Origin: Eucalyptus grandis
Lineage: Eukaryota; Streptophyta; Magnoliopsida; Myrtales; Myrtaceae
Reading direction: 5' to 3'
Length of the DNA: 64,000 nt
Assembly (NCBI RefSeq): GCF_016545825.1
Contig: NC_052613.1
Location: forward strand, 33,554,844 to 33,618,843
Shown: positions 12,771 to 23,368 of the stretch, piece by piece
Position numbering within the stretch: position 1 is the first letter of the stretch
Layout: the number at the start of each line of letters is the position of its first letter
The notes under the pieces: model-generated
Told to the model about the DNA's origin: nothing
Seen by the model: the letters and a program-made list of their open reading frames with translations, nothing else
The model's database searches: none
Position numbers and translations under genes: made by a program

Positions 12771-12892
12771 TGGGTTCTTTTTTATTTTTTTTTTTTAAAA
12801 TACTAAATGTTTTCTGATTTGTAATGTTTCATTTACCTGTAAGAGACAAGCTGTAATTTTTTAGTGAAGATTTTTTTTTTTGTTTTATTGAT
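12771..12892. repeat. 3' flank of copy A up to the LTR insertion
   Basis: Poly-T stretch and the shared trailer AAATACTAAATGTTTTCTGATTTG followed by a block also seen after copies B and C. Ends with TTGAT (12888-12892), the left target-site duplication of the LTR element that follows. Confidence 0.6.
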
Positions 12893-14364
12893 TGTCGCAA
12901 TCTAACCTCGAGTATACTATCACAACATCCAGAGTTTGACTAATAGATAATTAAGTCTAAATTTATTTGGGTTCTTGCAAGTTTATACCAATTAATAACT
13001 TAAGTTCAAATTCTTTTAACACGTACCAATTCATGACTTAGGCTCAAGTTCTTTTACCATACAAATGAATTTTATCTAGAGTCGTCATTAATCAGTTTAT
13101 GATAAGTCGATTAGACATCTAGATAAAATAACAGGAGAACAGGGACTTGATTATGCTATATTACCTTAACGCTATTTCAGTACATTTTCTCTTCATAAAA
13201 AAATGTTTATCAAGTAGCTTGAATTCATTTTATTAGTCCAAGGTAGTCATGTGGGTACGCAATTTAACCAAAAAAAAAAAAAACAAAGCAATAAATTCAA
13301 AGCATGAGGAGGAAATAATTACTTGAAAGCATCTACAATATTAGTTAGAGAATCACATCAATAATCTAGATATGATTTTTAATTAACACGCAATCACTTG
13401 ATTTTTGGATTTCTTTTATTTAAATGAAAACTAAGCCATATGTCATGCAATTTAACTAAATTGTATAATCTAGTGACAAACAATTTCTAATTAAATGGAC
13501 CCAGCAACAATTACTAAATAATATGCATTTTGTGAATATGATATTTTTTTATTTTTTATTAAAATTCGTAATTAAAAATTACCAAAAGTGAGATATTACT
13601 CATTTTAAGTTAGGAAATAGACTAACCTAGATCCTATCTAAATGTTATCTAAACATGCATCTTGAAAAAAAAGTAGCAAAACCCAACAAAAAAAAAAAGT
13701 AGCAAAACTATTATATCATGTAAATCTATCTAGGAGACTAATTCTAATCTATATGATATGCATTTTTTTTTTTTGTGTGTTTTCAGCATAAATAAAGCAA
13801 TTAAAGCAAGAGAAGCACCAAATCACTCCAAATCATATATCATCCAATCGATGCAAATAAAAAAAAAAATCCAAGAAACTTGAAATTTCGTGAATAAAAT
13901 AGATGTGTTGATTTTAATCATTAAAGATCACAACATCAATTTAAAAGATTCCCGTATAATCAATAATTTAATCTAAAGCAAATAAAAAATTATGTGCGGT
14001 TGTGAATCAAGAAATAAATCCCAATGGATGCACTGGATATCAAAAAGCATATATTTAAGCAATAAAATATCCAAATCAAATTCAGATGAGATCTTTACCT
14101 ATCTTGAGGATATCGTTTTCAAATTGAACGACGGACGACTTGGGTTTGCTAATCATGCTCGAGCGTGATTGGCTTGTAATCAAGAAGGGCACTTAGCTCA
14201 GTGGAGGTCCACGAACGTGTATTTCTTTCATGAATGGGTCTCCACCTAACCCCCACCCTCACCTTTTTGCTGTTTTCTTCTTCTTCCCTTTTCTCCTCAA
14301 GATTGTGTATTGGCCCCCGTGAAGAAGCTTGGACTTGGGCGTGAATTGTTGAAGTGAAGCGTGG

Positions 14365-14838
14365 ATGGACCCGTGTGCTCCTTCACGAACGTCCTCTGGT
14401 TCGTGTTTTGTAGTGGGTGTTGGGCTGGAGCTCTCGATCAGTAAACGACAACTCGATCAGCAAATGACGGTTGGTGACTCATCGTCAGAAGGCTGGTTCA
14501 ACGTTGTCGTACATGGACTTCGGTGGTGCAGTGAGCTCGTCAGGCCCGGATGGCGATGGCTTGACAGTGGATCACGAACTGCAGCGGCTCGGCATGGGCA
14601 GCTCCGTCGTCACAGGGTGGCTGGCTTGTGGCTAAAGGAGGGGCGATGCAGCTCTGTCGTCCACGGTGAGGGCACAATGGTGGCGACGTGGCACATCAAG
14701 ACGAGCATCTTTCCCAAGGGTTGGCCAAAAGAGCTCTTTCTCTTCCTCTTCTCTCTCTATTCCTCACGTGTATCTGTGATTTGTTTTCCCAACCCCAAGT
14801 GTCTATTGAGTGTTCTCCTTTTATATGCAAAGGAATAG
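14365..14838 (+). other. Open frame shared by both copies of the LTR remnant
   Basis: A 157-codon frame beginning MDPCAPSRTSSGSCFVVGVG inside the LTR remnant. Unit B has the near-identical counterpart at 24782-25219 (145 codons); the two differ by substitutions and then diverge at a T-tract. It has no recognised domain and an Arg/Trp/Ser-rich composition. Conservation is explained by recent duplication, so coding status is doubtful. Confidence 0.25.
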
Positions 14839-15345
14839 AGCTGACCAAGGAAAGAAACAAATTTATTTCCTCTTTCCAATCGCGTATTGCATACAATCTC
14901 CTTTCCAATTCCATGCAAGTATTTTATTAGATTGTGTGTGTTGATATCTATCGTTGCCCACTTTCCTTTTATATCAAGAAAATAAATCTTTCTCAAGCAG
15001 CGGATGCATTGTTCTCATCTGTGAATAATGTCAAATTCTTCTTTTGCCCTTTTCCACTTGCTTTGTCCACATGATTGTATTTACCAGCTCAGCCAAATCC
15101 TTTTTTCCTTGTATTATTTGCCCATACTTGCTCATAAACATAATATAATGCCATGGTTACATATGAAGAGAATATATGTTCAATTTTTTCAAGATTTTAA
15201 TTCTTCTTTTCCATCAACATTGGTTCACCGCTTGGATTTTGCTTGAGCCCATCAGCTTATATTTGCCCACCCCTCCTTTCGTGGCTTAGAATTATAAAGA
15301 ATATACTCTCTTGATTTCAAATTTCTTTTCAATTCAGATCACCGA

Positions 15346-18300
15346 TGTTGACACCTAATATTTTAGAAAATAATAAATAAAATAAAAATTCGGTTTTAGA
15401 AATTTTTTGTTGAAAATATATCTTCATTTCAAAATTAAAAAAAAATCAGTTTTATTTGATTTTGGAGCCTTTTTTTATTGTTGGAGTCGTTGAGTGAATA
15501 TCTCGCTTACAAAAACTTTGAGCGCTTTTACTATAAAATGCGAGGTTTCAGAACCGAGTTGGGGGGGGGGGGGGGGCCTTCTCTTCGTCTTTCGTCGAAG
15601 AAAAAAAAGTACAAAAAGTGGAAAAAGAAAAAAAGGAAGGAAAGTTTCGGTTCTTTGAGGGGAAAAGAAAAGGCAGAGAAGAAAGTCTTCTGCTGCTGAC
15701 AGCAGAGAAGACAGCAACGTGCAGCAGAGGAGAAGCAGAGGCTAGCAGGGAAAAGGGAAAAGGAAAAGCGGCTCTTCTTCTTCATTGGCGTCCGCTGCCC
15801 TTCGACGCCAGCAACCCGCGGGTCGGCAGCTGAGCCGCCAACCACCACCGCTCGCTGCTCGCACCGCCGCTGTTACCGATCTCCTTTGCCGACACCCTGC
15901 CATCGTTCCCGTCACCAGCAGATCGTGTTAAATTGCTAAAGGGAAAGAGATGAGGCTGAAACTTTTTTTTACGTACAAAAGAAACAAGTCTTTTATAAAA
16001 GATAAAATACATAACGTAAAACATATCATAACTATCAATATTTTTTATAAAGCATTTGCCCCCACTAACATTTAAAAACTAGGATAACCAACACACATGA
16101 CTCCACTAACTCTAATAATTAAAAAACCAAATCAGCAACATGTGAAAAAAGAAAATAACTATTTTATTAACAGATCGGTGATCGCCTACAGCCCCTGCGA
16201 CGCCGGATTTCCTTGTTTCGCTGCTGGTCCGCCTCAGCCCGAGCCTGCATCTCTGCCCCGGCGTCTCCTACTGCAACTTCGCCCCAGCTGCGACGAAGCT
16301 TCTGTTTCAGCGACGCCCTTGCAGATCCCGAGTCCCCTTGTGCCGAGCGACGCCCACAGCAACACACCACCGGTTTTGCCGCGACCTGCAGCAGCCCGAA
16401 CCTCTTCCGCCGCATTCCGTCTGCAGCACGATGCCGCTGCAATAGCTGCAGCTAGCCCGAACGTCACACCAGCATCGCCCAACTTCGTCGAAGATCTGCT
16501 CCTGCTTAGCCCCGCGTTCGCTGAGCCCCTCGCCGCGCTGACCTGCAAAGCTCTCCGCCAGCCACTGCCCAAGCCGGACCGCTGCCCTTCCTCGGCGACT
16601 ACCCAACGCATCTCCTCTCTCTGCCGTCAACCCAGCATCCGTTGACGCTGCCGTTGCTGCTCCCCGTGCCGTCGCTGAGCACCACCAGAACCCGACGCCT
16701 GCGCCTTGCCTCCGGCGACCCGCGAGCCCGAACGCCTGCAGTGCTCGTGTCCAGCTCCGATAGCCGATCTCCCTGTTCTCGCCATGCTCGACGCCGCGGC
16801 ACTTGACGACAGCAACTCCGAATTGCCGGATCTCGCCGGCTCCGCACCTCCGCAACCTCCGATCGTCGGTGACGCCACCGGTACAGCCGCCGCCCCTCAC
16901 TGGAGCCAGTGACCAGCCGCACGAGCACAAGCCGTGCTTGGGAAGAAAAAGAAGAAAGGAAAAAACAAAAAGAAAAAAGAAAAGGAAATTAGGTAGTTTT
17001 ATTTTTTTTTCTATTTGCTTTATTTTGTTATAGCTATTTAAATTGGAACCTTATGAATCTTGTAGGCATTATCCAAGGGTTTTGTCCGGAATTAATGTAA
17101 TTATTAATTTAATCCGAGAGACATCGGATTATATTTTTAATTATATTAATTTTTGGCATTTTTATAGTATTTTAATTATTAAATCATTATAATTATTAAT
17201 TTGATCCGTGAGACTTCGGATAAGGTTTTTAATTATTTTGAACATTTTTATGTGTCGTGATGTTCAGGTTAGAGTAATCGTTAATTTAACCGAGACAATA
17301 GGTTATTTTTTCGACTATTTTAATTCTTTATTTGTTGAATATCTTGATTGTGTAGATGTAAGGTTTATTTGATAATTACTTGTTTGGAAAGATTAAAAAA
17401 ATCAAAAAAATCAAAAAGTACATAAAAATCTAAATACTGCATTAGAGCATTTAGATTTAGTAAATTAAGACTGTATTTTTAGGGTTAGTAAATTAGAATT
17501 GCATTTATAGGATTATAATTTTTAGATTATACTTTTAGATGAGTGATTTTTGTTAGGGTTAATTTTAAATAATGTTGGCTTGTCTTGATTTTTTTAAGAT
17601 AAGATATAGTTTAAGTTAAATTGATTCCTAAAATAAATTAGAATATCATTCATTTTAGATAGTCTAATTAGTTTTTTTTTTTTATTTCAATTTCAATCAA
17701 AAGAATCAAAAAAATATTAGGTACATATTAATTAATTTGCATAATAGGTTTAATTAGAATTTGTTTATTAGTAAAATGTTGTCATATCTAGAACTTAGGT
17801 ACTTAGGTCCATACACATTTCATATTAAAGCAACACACCTAGATATTTTTAGATTAAGTCAATTTTCATTTAGTAAAACAAAAGAGGAAAAAAATGTTAT
17901 GCATGCTATATGAGTTATAGTTTAATTTTTTTTTAAATAAAAAGGAAAATGCTAAAAGATGATCATTGCACCATTAAGTTCCTTTCTTTTCAATAAAAAA
18001 CATTATGTCATTAAAAAAGAAAGAAAAACTAAAGATCATTTCCTTGGTTAGTTAATAGGTTAATTCATAATTAATCTCATTTCATATCATCATTATTTAG
18101 CATAGGTTGCATATATGCATTAAAAAATTAATCATCATAAAAAAATCATAAAAGAGCATGTATGTAGAAATACCATGTCATTCATCCCATATCACGTAGC
18201 ACATGCATATTTAGGATTATATAAATTAGATTGCATACATATAGTGATAAATTTAAGTCATACCATATGAATTGCATCTCGCATGTCATTAAAATAAATT

Positions 18301-19087
18301 CATGCATATTAAGTTAAATTAAGATTACGTTTAATTTAGGTGTCATGTCATTTAGAAAATCATGTTTAGGGCATACATTTTCATTAGCATTTTTGTAAGG
18401 TTGTCATTAATAATTTCTTACAATTCTATCACTTTAGTTTATTGAATGTTATTTCATTGATTGTGCACCCGCATGACCACCATTTGCATGTTATTTAGCT
18501 TAAGTTAAAATTAATCAATACTGCCTGCAAAAATATTTTTTTAAATAAAATATACCGAAATGGCATTAGACTAATCTAGCATAATCAAGTCTCCGCACCT
18601 ACTGAATCTCTGGTTCGCAATAGTAAAGCATTCTCCCATACTTTACTTGGGTTTCTAACCAGCCCTAATTGGTTAGTGGCGGCTCCAAATTGAATATAAT
18701 TGCATGTTTGAATAGATTAATTTCTTAACATCAAATCGTGATTGGTAGGACTTGGGAGGGTCCGTGCCAAGTCTTCGAACTTAATAATCCATTAGCCCTT
18801 TCGAATAATTCACCTTCAAAAGAATTCGGGAAGGTCGCGACAACCGATTTTCAGCTATGCGGACTTTACGGGCTTAACTGAATTTCATGCTTTTGTGGGC
18901 TCCATTAAGTTTAGGACCATTCACTTGAGTCTATCCGTCACCGGTCCAATGCAATAATAATAAATGATCCTAAAACTATATGCTTTGCAAAATAATTTCA
19001 ATAATTTTTATTTAGGGGTTAAAAACTAATCTCTAACTTTCTATGCAATGAATGAATGATTGGGTTGCCAAAATTTAGATGTCAACA
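15346..19087 (+). repeat. Candidate solo LTR nested in the element after copy A
   Basis: Starts TGTTGACACCTAATATTTTAG and ends with its imperfect mirror TTTAGATGTCAACA, as LTRs do. It holds a poly-G run of 16 (15561-15576), a GC-rich block at about 15780-16930 with several meaningless overlapping frames, then about 2 kb of AT-rich sequence. No protein domain is visible. In unit B only the last about 240 bases of it remain. Being about 3.7 kb, it would be a long LTR; an alternative is that 12893-19087 is one element with a diverged internal repeat of its end. Confidence 0.45.
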
Positions 19088-20940
19088 TCGATCCTCTAAT
19101 GTCATCTATTTATCATATAAATGCTTGTGTTACATAACTCTTTTAATGATCCTCTAACATCATATATTGATGAAATATACACTCTTATATCATAGGAACC
19201 TTTTAAAGTAGTTGTTTTCAACACTTAAATATTTATGTCAATGAGTAAGTAATTTCCTAATGTCCATGTTATAAAATAGACGCAACCATGAAATATAACT
19301 TTTAGCCTTCTTTTTATATAGGCATTTGAAAATACAATCCATATGTACATGTATTATCAAAATATGTGCACTTACAGAATGCATATTATTTTCATCTTTT
19401 TTTGAGATATCTATGTATAATTAGGTGAAAGAATTTATATTCCACAATAAATAGAATGTTGTATATGCAAAAGAACTGGATTTGCATAATCAATAATCCA
19501 TATATAAATTATCCACTAAATATATGTAACAAACATTTTAAACAATAATTTTTTTTTTTCATTTTCCTAGATATAGGAATGCCTTTTTTTTTTTTTTTTT
19601 TTAAATTTCAGTCTTACTTTTACATAGACATTTCAAAATAAGATCTACGTGCATATAAACAACTAAGTTGAAACATGCATTATCAAGTTATGTACGATCA
19701 TGAAATATTTTGCTTTCATCTAATTATTTATATATTTTCATAAGAATTGAAATAGAGCACAATAAATATATGTGTAAGAATTAAAGATTTGCTAAAGTCA
19801 CCATAGAAAAACAAATTGCTAAGTAAAGCTCGTGTGTAGTTCAACCTCACGCAAGCTGTATATTTATTGGTTAGATTCTAACCATGCTTACTTCTATCTT
19901 TAGTAGATAAACTTTGTTATTAGTAATGGTGCCTCCTTTGATCATCATTATCATCATATGAAAATTAAAGCAACTTAAGGAACTGAGCGCCGTGGCTTAT
20001 AGTGAAGTTGCTTTTGCTTTACCATTAAACTTTTGAAATCAATAAAGAGTGTAAACTGAAAAAAAAAATATTTGATGAGAAAACTAAATGAGTCTTGTCC
20101 ATCAACGTTTATACGTTTTGAATGAAAGTTTTCATCATCCAACATTAAAGACAAAAAATTAATTTCAAATGATACAAGAAAAGTAAAAAAAAAAAAAGAG
20201 TAAAAAAAATGGACCAAATATACTTGAAATTAATGATACACGTAGACAAAATAAGTTGGAAGGGCACCATAGAAAAACCTGCGGAAATTTTAGTTATTTT
20301 CCTCCTCATTTGTGCCAAAGCTTTGAAACAAGGAGTGAGGTTGTTAGGGCGTGAATAATAATCATTTATTTCTTTATTTTTTTTTTTTTTTGTTCTACAA
20401 ACAAGTTTGGAATATAATTTTTGGTAATGCAATTTCATTTTCCATTTTAGAATAAATTGTTAGCCCAAGTATAAATTTTGGAAAAATAAGAAAAAAATTT
20501 TATACTTTTCCATTTCTTGAACATAAATGATAAATCAAAACTCTTTTCTATCACTCAAATGTTGCTCGCTTGCATGCACGATCCGCTAGTTGCCAAGAAT
20601 TTTAAGGCCTAGTAAAGGAATTTCTATTCCGGAAACAGAAATTTTTATTGTAATCAAATGTGTTTCTACTTCATAAACTCATCAAAGAAATAAAACTCCA
20701 TTTTAGCCATAAATTATTCATAAACATAATGATTATTATTCATGCCTTAAGATAATGTCATATTTTTTCAAATAATTAATATTTTACCTTTTTTCCCTAA
20801 CATGGTGCAAGACATTCTTCAAGTTCTCATTTCCTTCCCACTAAACATGACAAGTGTAGCTTGTCTCTAATTTTAAAAAATCAACAAAATGCCCTTAAGC
20901 TCATTGTGGAGAGAAACTTCACATGTAAATTTAATAATCT
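19088..20940. repeat. Shared 3' flank of array unit A
   Basis: AT-rich non-coding sequence repeated after copies B (26008-28070), C (about 31036-32960) and in part D (about 53445-54830). Landmarks include GATCCTCTAATGTCATCTA at the start, the AACTGAGCGCCGTGGCTTA block near 19980 and CATCAACGTTTATACGTTTT near 20100. No gene or RNA was seen. Together with the upstream flank it defines the duplication unit. Confidence 0.75.
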
Positions 20941-22145
20941 AAAAAGTCTGTTGAATATTGCAACAATAAGCATGGATCAAGTACTTTGACCCAGTAAAAA
21001 TAATTACATGTGAGCTCATTCAAAATATCATGAGTCTTTATCCAACAAAACAACTATCTAAATATCAAAAAAACGTAAACTAATAATCAAAGGACATTGA
21101 ATAGTGAGCAATAAGCATGGATAGTGCATCAGTAAAAAGTGTGAGCTCATTTGAATATTATGATCTTTGTAATTATAATTTAAAATAAATTCACTCTATG
21201 AATGTCTTGAGTTTAATGCATTTCATTTCTATGATTCACTTAGAACATGACACACACTAAAAAAAGGCACATATGATTTTTACCTTTAGGAGATTCCCAG
21301 GTATTTAATGTGTGAGCTCAATAGATCAATTACATTAACATTATTGAGTTTATAAGTTCAATATTTATTACTTAATGATGCCTTTATAATGATTTACCTC
21401 AATCTTTACCGGGTCATGAACTATATATATTGTACCTTGCTCTATGATGTCTCTATTATCTTCCATTTTAAGCTCATCATAGGCAATTGTGCTCACTCCA
21501 AGTTCTTAAAATTTTTTGGCCTATTCAAGTAATATCTCAACTATGGAACATTGGCCGAGTATTTAAGTACGAAATATAATGGATGTTAAAATGATCAAGA
21601 AAATGCAACTTACATAAGAAGAATGTTCGGATCTGAAAAGCTTGTCGATAAAGCATAGCATATCATAGCTGAGGACGGTTGGGGCAATAGAATTCTTTAT
21701 AGATACATATGTTAACCTTCTCAAGAAGATTTCCTGGGCAAAGTTCCCCAAGCACGCTAGCTCAATTTCCACGCTATTTCGTCACCTATGATGCGGACTC
21801 CACATCGCATCACCTCAGATGAATTCCATAGGCGACCATCCACGCGTTTCGTGCTGCGACGTCGCTAGTTGAGGAAACCCGAGAAACTTCGGGCCAGACG
21901 CTTTCTTCTCTTCCTTAAGCAAAGTCGATTCTGGGGGAGCGAGGAAACCGCATTGACTCGTTGACATTTCAAAGTCTTCCCTTCTTTCGGCCCCACTCTG
22001 TTAACCATCGCCATCTCTTCATCTATCTCTTTACTCTTCGGTGGTTTTTATCGAGACCCTTTTAGTCATCCGAGGGTCTGAGCCTCTGCGCTTGCTCTGC
22101 TTTAAGAAATATCCCCGTTCTTGATATCTCTGTGCGGAAGAAACG
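20941..22145 (+). promoter_or_regulatory. Upstream flank and probable promoter of gene B
   Basis: From about 21140 to the start codon this is close to identical to the flank of copy F (about 54975-56009), much closer than to copies A or C. It contains one copy of the shared upstream module (about 21641-21840) with a CTTTATAGATA TATA-like stretch near 21695-21705, then a CT-rich leader (TCTTCATCTATCTCTTTACT) before ATG 22146. Promoter role is inferred from position and conservation only. Confidence 0.55.
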
Positions 22146-23156
22146 ATGGATAGAGACCAGCACGAGCTGCAGTTCCTTGGGTTCCCCGGCGTCTACAGAG
22201 AGAGCTCCAAGATCATCCTCAAATGGAGGAAGATCTTCGCCCAGATCACGCTCGCGCTCATCCTCCCTCTCTGCGTCGTCTTCCTCGCCCACTCCTTGGT
22301 CTCGCAGCTCCTCACCTCCAGGATCGTCGACCACGAGAACGATCAGAACTACGTCTTGGAGGGCAGCCAGAGCTACAGGGACCTGTCCCACGTGCTTAAG
22401 AAGGAGTGGGTAGCCTTCTGGCTCACCATGCTCGGGTACTTCATCTTCGTCTTTATCTTCTCTCTGCTTTCGACCTCGGCTGTTGTCTATACGGTGGCCT
22501 GCATCTACGCCGCCAAGCAGATTACTTTCAAGAAGATCATGAGCGTCGTGCCCAGAGTGTGGAAGAGGCTCATGGCCACTTTCCTCTGGACTTTCGTAAC
22601 CTTCGTAGCGTTCTTTGTGGTGGCTGTTGCGCTTTTGATCGGATGGGTCGTCATCGTGAGCGCATTTCTGGTTGGCTCTGAACTTGCGATTGCCGTGTTG
22701 GTGATTCTCCTGATATTGTACGTTGTTGTGTTTGTTTATCTCACCATGATTTGGCAATTGGCGAGTGTGATCTCGGTTCTTGAAGATGTGTACGGAAGGA
22801 AGGCGATGGTGAAGAGCAGGGGGCTGATAAAGGGCAAGATGGGTATGTCGGTTGGGTGTTTTCTTGGTGTCATGCTGTGGTCTGCCCTAGTTGAGGCACT
22901 GTTTGAGTGCCTTGTGGTCTTGGACTTGGTTCAAGGGATTGGAATCAGGATTGCGGGTGGACTGATCTGCTTGTTGTTGCTGCTAATGGTGGTCCTTTTT
23001 GATTTGGTAGTCCAGACAGTGATCTACTTTGTCTGCAAGTCTTACCACCACGAGAACATTGATAAGTCCTCTCTGTCTGAGCATCTCGAGGTCTATCTCG
23101 GAGACTACGTCCCTCTAAAGGCAAATTCTGTCCAGCTTGAGCAACTTCATGTCTGA
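22146..23156 (+). CDS. Gene B: intact six-transmembrane protein of unknown function
   Basis: A single-exon, 336-residue protein of the plant family typified by Arabidopsis At4g19950 (often auto-named polyadenylate-binding protein 1-B-binding protein, a label without functional meaning here). Hydrophobic spans are at about 31-56, 90-118, 142-170, 178-208, 233-260 and 270-297. Family signatures are visible: ELQFLGF at the N-terminus, SLLSTSAVVYTVACIYAAKQ after TM2, PRVWKRL, MIWQLASVISVLED, GRKAMVKS, and the C-terminal VCKSYHHENID...HLEVYLGDYVPLK. The start is the ATG at the conserved MDRDQ, shared by copies A and C (MDREQ). No signal peptide is obvious; TM1 may act as signal anchor. Neighbouring copies A, C, D, F and G are relatives in the same orientation. 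Its coding and upstream sequence is nearest to copy F, but its 3' flank is A/C-type (see the remnant at 23200-23271). Localisation and role are unknown. Confidence 0.9.
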   Translation: MDRDQHELQFLGFPGVYRESSKIILKWRKIFAQITLALILPLCVVFLAHSLVSQLLTSRIVDHENDQNYVLEGSQSYRDLSHVLKKEWVAFWLTMLGYFIFVFIFSLLSTSAVVYTVACIYAAKQITFKKIMSVVPRVWKRLMATFLWTFVTFVAFFVVAVALLIGWVVIVSAFLVGSELAIAVLVILLILYVVVFVYLTMIWQLASVISVLEDVYGRKAMVKSRGLIKGKMGMSVGCFLGVMLWSALVEALFECLVVLDLVQGIGIRIAGGLICLLLLLMVVLFDLVVQTVIYFVCKSYHHENIDKSSLSEHLEVYLGDYVPLKANSVQLEQLHV

Positions 23157-23199
23157 TTTCTATATTGCCTGTTTTAGTTTGGGAGTTTTCTGCATCTTG

Positions 23200-23271
23200 A
23201 TCACCTCGAGGGCCGTGTCGGAGACCGTCCCTCTGAAGGCCGAAAGGCTGTCCAGCTTGAGCAACTTTTGG
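23200..23271 (+). pseudogene. Leftover C-terminal coding tail of an A/C-type copy in the gene B 3' UTR
   Basis: Starting 43 bases after the stop codon of gene B, the sequence ATCACCTCGAGGGCCGTGTC and what follows repeats the last about 70 coding bases of copies A and C, from their DHLEGR codons to EQL. Gene B itself already ends with its own complete tail (HLEVYLGDYVPLK). After this leftover the A/C-type trailer (AAATACTAAATGTTTTCTG) continues. The join at 23197-23199 is the mark of an exchange between copies. Confidence 0.88.
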
Positions 23272-23368
23272 CGCCTTTTTTTTTTTTAAAATACTAAATG
23301 TTTTCTGATTTGTAATGTTTCATTTACCCGTAAGAGATAGTGAAGAATTTCTATTTTTTTTTATTGAC

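Larger units (their letters stand above)
12893..19087 (+). mobile_element. LTR retroelement remnant inserted downstream of copy A
   Basis: Begins TGTCGCAATCTAAC and ends TTTAGATGTCAACA (TG...CA ends), bordered by TTGAT (12888-12892) and TCGAT (19088-19092). The same insertion sits at the same place after copy B with borders TTGAC/TTGAT, while copy C lacks it (site near 31029-31037), so it predates the A/B duplication. A second TG end, TGTTGACACCTAAT, lies inside at 15346 and could be the start of an LTR running to 19087. No gag-pol domains were recognised. The TGTTGACACC...GATGTCAACA ends and the subterminal GTTAGTGGCGGCTCC block near 18675-18690 recall Tat/Ogre-type elements, which is a tentative class. 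Strand is assumed. Confidence 0.68.

Noticed and set aside
14365..14838. Open frame MDPCAPSRTSS... with a near-identical partner at 24782
   Set aside because: It lies in the duplicated LTR remnant, has no domain, and its conservation is due to recent duplication; the frames diverge at a T-tract. Kept only as a low-confidence feature.
16097..16930. Several overlapping Ala/Arg/Pro-rich frames on both strands
   Set aside because: GC-rich LTR sequence opens all six frames; there is no domain and no preferred strand.
22062..22757. Long His/Glu/Asp-rich minus-strand frame opposite gene B (also at 55926-56561 opposite F)
   Set aside because: Antisense shadow of a GC-rich coding sequence; it recurs wherever the sense gene does and has no known domain.
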